Of a stretch of DNA of 5,083 bases, positions 1 to 4,557 are shown one piece after another. The notes beneath the pieces were generated by a model, which searched no databases, had not been told where the DNA came from, and was given only the letters and a program-made list of their open reading frames with translations. The position numbers were made by a program, and so were the translations under genes. Every line of letters begins with the position of its first letter. The first letter of the stretch is position 1. Source of the stretch: an uncultured bacterium (GTDB lineage Bacteria; Methylomirabilota; Methylomirabilia; Rokubacteriales; CSP1-6); contig CAMLFJ010000285.1 of assembly GCA_946479205.1 (NCBI GenBank), positions 1 through 5,083 of the forward strand, in the 5' to 3' direction.

Positions 1-470
1 TGCTGCGCGAGTATCACGCCGAGATGGGCCGGCTCATCCTGGAGCACGAGGGCACCCTCGAGCGTTTCACCGGCGACGGCATGATGATCTTCTTCAACGA
101 TCCGGTCGAGATCCCGGACCCGGGCCCGCGCGCCGTCCGGATGGCGGTCGCGATGCGCGATCTCAGCCTCGGGCTCGCCGCCCGCTGGCGCAAGCGCGGC
201 TGGGACCTGGCCCTCGGCGTGGGCGTCGCCCAGGGCTACGCCACCATCGGCGCCATCGGCTTCGAGGGCCGCCTGGACTACGGCGCGATCGGGACAGTCA
301 CCAACCTCGCGGCGCGCCTCTGCGGCGAGGCCGCCGGCGGGCAGATCCTGATCTCCGCGCGGGTGGCGGCCGCTGTCGAGGGCCTGATCGACGCGGAAGA
401 CCTGGGTGCGCTCACCCTGAAGGGCCTGGCCCGGCCGGTGCCGATCTGGAGCGTGCGCGGGCTGCGGTGA
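1..470 (+). CDS. Class III adenylate/guanylate cyclase, C-terminal part (5' end outside window)
   Basis: This is the C-terminal part of a class III nucleotidyl cyclase catalytic domain, which makes cyclic AMP or cyclic GMP from the nucleoside triphosphate. The frame is open from base 3 and the residues before the first ATG (base 24) already fit the domain, so the true start lies upstream. Counting from that Met, the metal-binding Asp is D18 in FTGDGMMIFF, the purine-region Asp is D85 in LDYGAIG, and the transition-state pair is N94 and R98 in TNLAARL. The Lys often found four residues before the GDG Asp is Arg here (R14), a substitution I recall from other bacterial cyclases starting GTLERF. 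The C-terminal KGLARPVPIW segment is typical of these domains and the protein ends soon after it, so no further domain follows. Any N-terminal CHASE2, HAMP, FHA or receiver domain would be off-window. The family call is secure; cAMP versus cGMP and activity are not. Confidence 0.93.
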   Translation, partial: LREYHAEMGRLILEHEGTLERFTGDGMMIFFNDPVEIPDPGPRAVRMAVAMRDLSLGLAARWRKRGWDLALGVGVAQGYATIGAIGFEGRLDYGAIGTVTNLAARLCGEAAGGQILISARVAAAVEGLIDAEDLGALTLKGLARPVPIWSVRGLR

Positions 471-474
471 AGCC

Positions 475-756
475 TCAGCTCCGGGCCGCGATCTCCGCGT
501 CGAGGAGCTGGCGGAGCTGGCGGAGGTCGTCGAGGTCGAAGTTCTTGATCTGATCCTCGACGAGCATCTCGAGGGCGCCCTCCACGACGATCTTCTGATG
601 GAGCGCCTTGAAGAGATCGCCGAGCCACTCGCCCTGCTTCCTCGGATCGGGGTCGAGGTGGATCTTCCCGGACTCCACGAGGGCGACCACGATGTCCCGC
701 GCCATCTCGGACGTGGTCGGGCCCGGCCCCTCGCTGCCGTCTCGCATGCGCGTCAT
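475..756 (-). CDS. Uncharacterised 93-residue acidic helical protein
   Basis: I do not recognise this protein. The reading frame looks real: its third positions are almost all G or C, its composition is protein-like, and it fills the gap between two confident genes. Residues 1-15 are polar and probably disordered (MTRMRDGSEGPGPTT). Residues 17-30 and 42-70 look like amphipathic helices, separated by a DPDPRKQGEW turn. The C-terminus (about 73-89, DLDDLRQLRQLLDAEI) is a Leu-rich acidic helix that could self-associate. There is no signal peptide, membrane segment, Cys/His metal motif or obvious DNA-binding helix-turn-helix. A second Met at residue 4 is an alternative start; the first is preferred because a GGTAGG lies about 10 bases upstream. 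It follows the transporter gene on the same strand after 57 bases, so it may be the last gene of that operon. Its end faces the cyclase gene's end 4 bases away. Confidence 0.75.
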   Translation of the reverse strand: MTRMRDGSEGPGPTTSEMARDIVVALVESGKIHLDPDPRKQGEWLGDLFKALHQKIVVEGALEMLVEDQIKNFDLDDLRQLRQLLDAEIAARS

Positions 757-813
757 TCCACAGAAGCCTACCAGCGGGTTCCGGATCCCGCAAGCCGACC
801 CGGGTCCCCGGAC
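757..813. other. 57-bp intergenic spacer between the MFS_3 transporter gene and the small gene
   Basis: This spacer lies between two minus-strand genes. It contains a perfect 10-bp palindrome at 797-806 (GACCCGGGTC) and a weak 5-bp stem (774-778 with 787-791). Neither is followed by a T-run on the minus strand, so I do not call an intrinsic terminator. A GGTAGG reading toward the small gene may serve as its ribosome binding site. Read-through from the transporter genes is likely but unproven. Confidence 0.45.
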
Positions 814-2043
814 TCAGAGCGCGCGCAGCCGCGGGTAGAGCAGCGCGGTCGCACCCGCGAGGGCGACCAGCCCGAGGCCGCTCGCCCCCAGCGCCGCGCT
901 GACGCCGAAGAGCGAGGCGAGCGCGCCGATCTGGATCTGGCCGAGCGGGGCCAGGCCGATGGCCACCACCCAGGCGCCGCCCGCGCGGCCGCGCAGGTGG
1001 GCGGGGACGCGGAGCTGGAGCAGGCTCTGCGCGAGCAGATCGGCCAGGGCCCCCGCCGCGTTGGCGAGGAGCACCAGGAGCGCCACGCCGACGAAGCCGA
1101 CCACGTAGGGGGCCACCCCGAGGGCGATCAGGGTCCCGCCGAAGGATACGAGCACCGCCACGAAGAGCGCCCCGCTGCCCGCGATGAAGCCGCGCAGGGA
1201 GGCGAGCAGCGCCAGGATGCCGCCCACCGAGCGCGCCGCGTTGAGCACGCCGAGCCCCTCGGGGCCGGTATGGAGGACATCGCGGGCGAGGCTCGGCAGG
1301 AGGGCCTGGTGCGCGAAGCCCAGCACCTCGGCGCCCGCGGTGAGCATCATCAGGACCAGCAGCATGCGGTCGCGGTTCACCGCGTCGACGAAGCTCGTGA
1401 TGCCCCGCCATATCGAATCGGATCCGGAGGGGGAATCGGATCCGGACGGGGAGTCCGTTCCGGACGGGGCGGCCGGCGCCACCGCGCGGGCGGGAAGCAT
1501 GGTGAGCCCGCCCGCCAGGTAGGCGGCGGCGACGAAGAGATAGGCGTGGCCCGAGCCGTAGCGCGCGATGATGGCGCCCGCGCCGAGCGAGCCCACCAGC
1601 CAGCCCGCGCGCATGGCCACCCCCAGGATCGCGAGCCCGCTCACGAGGCCGGCCGCCCCGACCACGTCGTGCGCGTAGCTCTGCCGCGCCGCGTGCTCGA
1701 GGCCGCGCAGGATGCCGCCCACGAAGGTGAGCAGAACGAGCTGGGCGAGACTCACCGCGCCGGTCAGCGCGAGCACGCCCAGCAGCGCGGCGCAGAGCGC
1801 CTGGCCCGCGCCGGTGGCGATGAGCAGGCGCTGGCGCGGCAGGCGGTCCGCGATCACGCCGGCGGGCACGCCCACGAAGAAGAGCGGCAGGGCGCGGGCC
1901 CCCATCGCGGCGCCGACCAGGAAGGGCGAGTCGGTCAGCTCGAGCGCGAGCCAGCCGAGCACGACGAGCTCGCCCATCATGCCGATGGAGTTGAGCAGCG
2001 TCCCCGCGCCGAGGTAGCGGAGGTCGGGCAGCAGCCGGAGCAT
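814..2043 (-). CDS. MFS transporter, MFS_3/EntS-like exporter family
   Basis: This is a 409-residue inner-membrane secondary transporter of the major facilitator superfamily with hydrophobic stretches consistent with about 12 helices. Features matching the MFS_3 (enterobactin-exporter-like) branch are: the LPDLRYLGAG start; motif-A-like GVIADRLPRQRLL at 62-74; LRGLEHAARQSYAHDVV at 112-128, which matches the family's 'PArqAllpdLV' segment; and VPAHLRGRAGGAW followed by LAPLGQIQIGALASLFG at 346-380. This family typically exports siderophores, drugs or other small molecules; the substrate here is unknown. The start codon overlaps the stop of the upstream transporter gene by one base (TGATG), with GGAG only 3 bases before the ATG, so translation is probably coupled. 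One oddity is that the central cytoplasmic loop (about residues 193-210) consists of three copies of P-S-G-[ST]-D-S encoded by an 18-bp tandem repeat. Confidence 0.93.
   Translation of the reverse strand: MLRLLPDLRYLGAGTLLNSIGMMGELVVLGWLALELTDSPFLVGAAMGARALPLFFVGVPAGVIADRLPRQRLLIATGAGQALCAALLGVLALTGAVSLAQLVLLTFVGGILRGLEHAARQSYAHDVVGAAGLVSGLAILGVAMRAGWLVGSLGAGAIIARYGSGHAYLFVAAAYLAGGLTMLPARAVAPAAPSGTDSPSGSDSPSGSDSIWRGITSFVDAVNRDRMLLVLMMLTAGAEVLGFAHQALLPSLARDVLHTGPEGLGVLNAARSVGGILALLASLRGFIAGSGALFVAVLVSFGGTLIALGVAPYVVGFVGVALLVLLANAAGALADLLAQSLLQLRVPAHLRGRAGGAWVVAIGLAPLGQIQIGALASLFGVSAALGASGLGLVALAGATALLYPRLRAL
1415..1468. repeat. Three tandem 18-bp repeats in the transporter central loop
   Basis: Units lie at 1415-1432, 1433-1450 and 1451-1468. 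Units 1 and 2 differ at one base (GGAGGGG versus GGACGGG). Unit 3 shares the CCGGACGGG end but differs at several positions in its first half. Because 18 is a multiple of three, the repeat stays in frame and encodes three copies of a hydrophilic Pro-Ser-Gly-Ser/Thr-Asp-Ser hexapeptide in the loop between the two six-helix halves of the transporter. Confidence 0.92.
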
Positions 2044-2054
2044 CAGCTCCGGCT
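2033..2054 (-). promoter_or_regulatory. Hairpin enclosing the overlapping stop/start of the two transporter genes
   Basis: On the minus-strand transcript, an 8-base arm (AGCCGGAG, 2054-2047) can pair perfectly with CTCCGGCT (2040-2033). The 6-base loop is CTGATG (2046-2041), which contains the TGA stop of the upstream gene and the ATG of the downstream gene sharing one base. The only Shine-Dalgarno-like GGAG (2050-2047) is inside the stem. This arrangement would hide the binding site until ribosomes finishing the upstream gene open the stem, which is a plausible coupling device. The pairing is seen directly; the function is inferred. Confidence 0.6.
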
Positions 2055-3305
2055 CGACAGGGAAGCGAGCGCGGGCCGTCTCAGCCAGGTGACCGCGAGC
2101 GGGCCCAGGACCAGCACCGCGCCCACCACGTTCAGGATCGCGAAGCCCCAGATCCCCAGGATCATCCCGCCCGCCACCGCGCCGATCGCGCCCATCAAGC
2201 CCATGAGCAGGTCCGCGAAGCCCTGCACCGACGCCCGCTCCGCCGGAGCGAGCGCGTCGGTGAGCAGGGCGCTGCCGGCCACGAACGCGAGGTTCCAGCC
2301 GACGCCGTTCAGGAAGAGCGCGAGGATGACCGGGACCGCCGCGGTGCCTGGCGCGATCCCGGCCAGGCCCACCGCGAAGATCAGCATCAGCGCCCCCGCC
2401 GCGATCACCGGCAGCCGCCCGAAGCGATCCGCGAGCCAGCCCGAGAGCGGGGAGGCCACGTACATGCCGGCCAGGTGGAGCGAGACCGCGACTCCGATGG
2501 TCCCGACCGCGTGGCCCTGGTCGTGGAGGTAGAGCGGCGAGATGGCGGTGGTGCTGATCATCACGAACTGGCTGACCGACAGGGTGGCGAGCGCCACCTG
2601 CACGCGCACGTCCGCGAAGATCGCGCCGAGCGTGCGCGCGCCGCCGGCGGGCCGGCCCGCATCCGCGGCCTCCTGCTCCTGCCGGGCGATGGCGAGCGGA
2701 TCCGGGCGCAGGAAGCAGAAGGTCAGGAGCGCGGCGATGGTGTAGCTGGCCACGCTGATCAGGAACGCGCTCGCGGTCGCCGGAACCCCGAGCAGCGCGC
2801 CGATGGAGAGCGCGGGGGCCATCAGGTTGGGGCCGATCATGGAGCCCACCGTGGAGCCCCAGACGATCAGGCCCATCGCGCGGCCTCGCCGGCCGGGGAG
2901 GCTCACGTCGGCGGCCGCGTAGCGGGCGAGCAGGTTGGAGGTGCTCGCGATGCCGAACAGGGCCATGCCGATCAGCATCAGCGTGAAGCTGCGGCCGGCC
3001 ACGCCGAGCAGGCCGAGCACCGCGCCGATCATCGCGAGCGCGTAGCCGAGCGCCAGTCCCGGGCGGCGGCCCGAGCGCGCCATCAGGCGGGCCAGCGGCC
3101 AGCTCGCGAGCGCGGTGCCGAGCGCGCCCACCGCGATCGGCAGGCCCGACCAGGTATTGGTACCGGTGATGCTGGCCGCCATGATGCTGCCGACCGCCAT
3201 GCCGATCGCGTGGCCGGTGCTGCCGCAGACCTGGGCCACGAACAGCGTGGCCATCAGCTTGACGCGGACCGAGCCGCGGGGTGACGTCTCTGTCAGAGCG
3301 TGCAT
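2043..3305 (-). CDS. MFS transporter, MFS_1 family
   Basis: This is a 420-residue major facilitator superfamily permease of the cytoplasmic membrane, apparently with 12 helices in two halves. Each half has a motif-A loop: LARLMARSGRRPGL at 71-84 and the near-canonical GWLADRFGRLPVI at 289-301. The hydrophilic central loop spans about 200-235. ALFGIASTSNLLARYAAADV (about 116-134) is a conserved-looking helix end facing the cytoplasm, and GLIVWGSTVGSMIGPNL (145-161) resembles the motif-C helix. The frame stays open far upstream, but that part is antisense to the dehydratase and amidase genes and loses membrane character. I therefore chose the Met at 3305, with an alternative at 3254 (residue 18). 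Neither has a good Shine-Dalgarno. It is the first gene of a leftward operon divergent from the dehydratase gene. Substrate and direction of transport are unknown; sugar-acid or aromatic-acid uptake is possible but unproven. Confidence 0.92.
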   Translation of the reverse strand: MHALTETSPRGSVRVKLMATLFVAQVCGSTGHAIGMAVGSIMAASITGTNTWSGLPIAVGALGTALASWPLARLMARSGRRPGLALGYALAMIGAVLGLLGVAGRSFTLMLIGMALFGIASTSNLLARYAAADVSLPGRRGRAMGLIVWGSTVGSMIGPNLMAPALSIGALLGVPATASAFLISVASYTIAALLTFCFLRPDPLAIARQEQEAADAGRPAGGARTLGAIFADVRVQVALATLSVSQFVMISTTAISPLYLHDQGHAVGTIGVAVSLHLAGMYVASPLSGWLADRFGRLPVIAAGALMLIFAVGLAGIAPGTAAVPVILALFLNGVGWNLAFVAGSALLTDALAPAERASVQGFADLLMGLMGAIGAVAGGMILGIWGFAILNVVGAVLVLGPLAVTWLRRPALASLSSRS

Positions 3306-3328
3306 GAGGCGGTCGAGGACCGGGAGGA

Positions 3329-3337
3329 ATCGTATCA
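3329..3337 (-). promoter_or_regulatory. Candidate extended -10 element for the transporter operon
   Basis: Read on the minus strand, this arm is TGATACGAT, which fits an extended -10 (TG-N followed by a hexamer, TACGAT, matching TATAAT at 4 of 6 positions). A start of transcription about 7 bases downstream would give a leader of roughly 17 bases before the ATG at 3305. There is no recognisable -35 at 17-bp spacing. The same bases could instead be half of a repressor or activator operator. Confidence 0.35.
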
Positions 3338-3340
3338 CGC

Positions 3341-3384
3341 TCGCTCCGGTCCGCTCGATTCTGATACGATCGCGGCCGGAGCGA
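3341..3384. repeat. Second inverted repeat, interleaved with the first
   Basis: TCGCTCCGG at 3341-3349 is the perfect inverse of CCGGAGCGA at 3376-3384. Its arms alternate with those of the 3329/3362 pair (order A, B, A', B') rather than nesting inside it. A single simple hairpin therefore cannot use both, and protein-binding half-sites are more likely than a terminator. The right arm overlaps the GGAG preceding the dehydratase start. Confidence 0.6.
3362..3370 (+). promoter_or_regulatory. Candidate extended -10 element for the dehydratase-amidase operon
   Basis: This arm reads TGATACGAT on the plus strand and is the exact inverse of 3329-3337. As an extended -10 it would place the transcript start near 3377, giving a leader of about 16 bases that carries GGAG at 3378-3381 before the ATG at 3393. 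The -35 position (about 3342-3347) does not resemble the consensus, so an activator or operator role is an alternative reading. Confidence 0.35.
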
Positions 3385-3392
3385 TCATCGTC

Positions 3393-4544
3393 ATGCGCGT
3401 GAGCCGCGTCACCCCGTTCCTCGCCGATCTCGGATCCGGCAAGAACCTGTGCTTCGTCAAGGTCGAGACCGACGGCGGCCCGCACGGCTGGGGCGAGTGC
3501 TACACGCAGGCCGACCGCGACACGAGCATCGTCGCGCTCGTGGAGGCGATCGGCCGCTATCTCGTGGGCCGCGACGCGAGCCACATCACCCACTTCGTGC
3601 ACTGGGCCTACCACGATTTCGCGGCCAAGCGCGGGGCGATGGACTTCTGGAGCGCGGTGAGCGGGCTCGAGCAGGCGCTCTGGGACATCGCGGGCAAGCG
3701 TCACGGGGTCCCGGTTCACGAGCTCCTGGGCGGCCCGTGTCGCGACCACGTGCGGGTCTACGCCAACGGGTGGTACGGCGGCGCCAAGACCCCGGTGGAG
3801 TATGCGGGGCGGGCGCGCGACACGGTGGGCCGCGGCTTCAACGCGTTGAAGTTCGACCCGTTCCCCGGCCCCTGGCGCACCCACATCAGCCGCGCGGCCG
3901 AGGAGCAGGCGGTGGCCAATGTGGCCGCGGTCCGGGAGGCGGTGGGGCCCGAGGTGGACCTGCTGATCGAGGTGCACCGGCGCCTCGCCCCCATGCACGC
4001 GGTGCGCATCGCGCGGGAGATGGAGCGCTTCCGGCCGTTCTGGTACGAGGAGCCGGTGTCCTCCACGAACCTGGATGCCCTCGCGGAGTGCCGGCGCCAG
4101 ATCGCGATCCCGATCGTCACGGGGGAAGAGCTCTACACCCGCGCCGAGTTCCGGCGCGCCTTCGAGCTGCGCGCGGCGGACATCGTGAATCCCGACGTGT
4201 GCAACTGCGGCGGGATCCTGGAGCTGCGCGCGATCGCCCAGATGGCCGAGCCCTCCCTGGTCACGGTGTCGCCCCACAACTACAACAGCACCACGGTGGG
4301 CCTCGCCGCCACCCTGCACGTCTCCGCCGCGATCCCCAACTTCCTGATCACGGAGTACTTCGTGAACTTCGAGGCTCGCGGCCGCGAGATCGCGGCGCCC
4401 TCGTTCGAGGTGAAGGCCGGACACATCGGGGTGCCCACCGGGCCCGGCCTCGGCATCGAGCTGGACGAGGCGGCGCTCGCGCGCTTCCCGGCGCGCCCGT
4501 CCACCGGTCGGACGATGCCTACGCCGGGCGACGAGGCGCCGTGA
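3393..4544 (+). CDS. Enolase-superfamily acid-sugar dehydratase, galactonate dehydratase-like (mandelate racemase/MLE family)
   Basis: This 383-residue cytoplasmic enzyme belongs to the mandelate racemase/muconate lactonizing enzyme group. An N-terminal capping domain (about 1-125, with GWGE at 32-35 and LEQALWDIAGK at 92-102) precedes a TIM barrel. Probable Mg2+ ligands are E193, E219 and E245. H195 in EVHRR and the D268/H295 dyad (NPDVCNCGG; SPHNYNS) match the catalytic residues of E. coli galactonate dehydratase, with a constant offset of +10 from the numbering I recall (H185, E209, E235, D258, H285). E321 (ITEYF) matches its late Glu, and K153-x-D155 lies on the second barrel strand. The first metal ligand is Glu where the model enzyme has Asp. 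The likely reaction is dehydration of a sugar acid to a 2-keto-3-deoxy acid; the true substrate is unknown. I chose the start at 3393 because MRVSRVTPFL is the usual family N-terminus and GGAG lies 11 bases upstream. A longer in-frame start at 3300 would translate the control region. Confidence 0.92.
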   Translation: MRVSRVTPFLADLGSGKNLCFVKVETDGGPHGWGECYTQADRDTSIVALVEAIGRYLVGRDASHITHFVHWAYHDFAAKRGAMDFWSAVSGLEQALWDIAGKRHGVPVHELLGGPCRDHVRVYANGWYGGAKTPVEYAGRARDTVGRGFNALKFDPFPGPWRTHISRAAEEQAVANVAAVREAVGPEVDLLIEVHRRLAPMHAVRIAREMERFRPFWYEEPVSSTNLDALAECRRQIAIPIVTGEELYTRAEFRRAFELRAADIVNPDVCNCGGILELRAIAQMAEPSLVTVSPHNYNSTTVGLAATLHVSAAIPNFLITEYFVNFEARGREIAAPSFEVKAGHIGVPTGPGLGIELDEAALARFPARPSTGRTMPTPGDEAP

Positions 4545-4545
4545 G

Positions 4546-4550
4546 AGGAG
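4546..4550 (+). promoter_or_regulatory. Strong Shine-Dalgarno for the amidase gene
   Basis: AGGAG, within a longer GAGAGGAGAG purine stretch, sits 7 bases before the ATG at 4558 and directly after the dehydratase stop codon (4542-4544). It fixes the amidase start and supports co-transcription of the two genes. Confidence 0.8.
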
Positions 4551-4557
4551 AGACGCG

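Larger units (their letters stand above)
3306..3392. promoter_or_regulatory. Divergent control region between the transporter and dehydratase operons
   Basis: These 87 bases separate two divergently transcribed operons and must hold whatever promoters drive them. They contain two interleaved inverted repeats: 3329-3337 with 3362-3370, and 3341-3349 with 3376-3384. The region is the natural place for an operator, but no regulator gene is in the window. No good TTGACA-like -35 element is seen on either strand. Confidence 0.7.

Noticed and set aside
797..806. 10-bp palindrome GACCCGGGTC in the spacer after the MFS_3 gene
   Set aside because: It is short, has no T-run on either side, and such palindromes are common in GC-rich DNA, so I do not call it a terminator or operator.
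278..1411. 377-codon minus-strand open frame overlapping the cyclase, small protein and transporter genes
   Set aside because: It overlaps three better supported genes in other frames and its translation is Arg/Pro/Ala-rich without motifs.
2236..2251. Palindrome-like CGCTCCGCCGGAGCGA resembling an arm of the divergent-region inverted repeat
   Set aside because: It lies within transporter coding sequence and consists of common GC-rich codons. One partial match is not evidence for another operator.
598..2532. 644-codon plus-strand open frame opposite the MFS_3 transporter and the end of the MFS_1 transporter
   Set aside because: The translation is low-complexity Arg/Ala/His/Glu/Gln-rich and matches no domain, which is typical of the antisense of high-GC membrane-protein genes.
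3300..3392. In-frame N-terminal extension of the dehydratase from an ATG at 3300
   Set aside because: It would translate the divergent control region and overlap the opposing transporter start. It lacks similarity to the family, and the ATG at 3393 gives the expected N-terminus.
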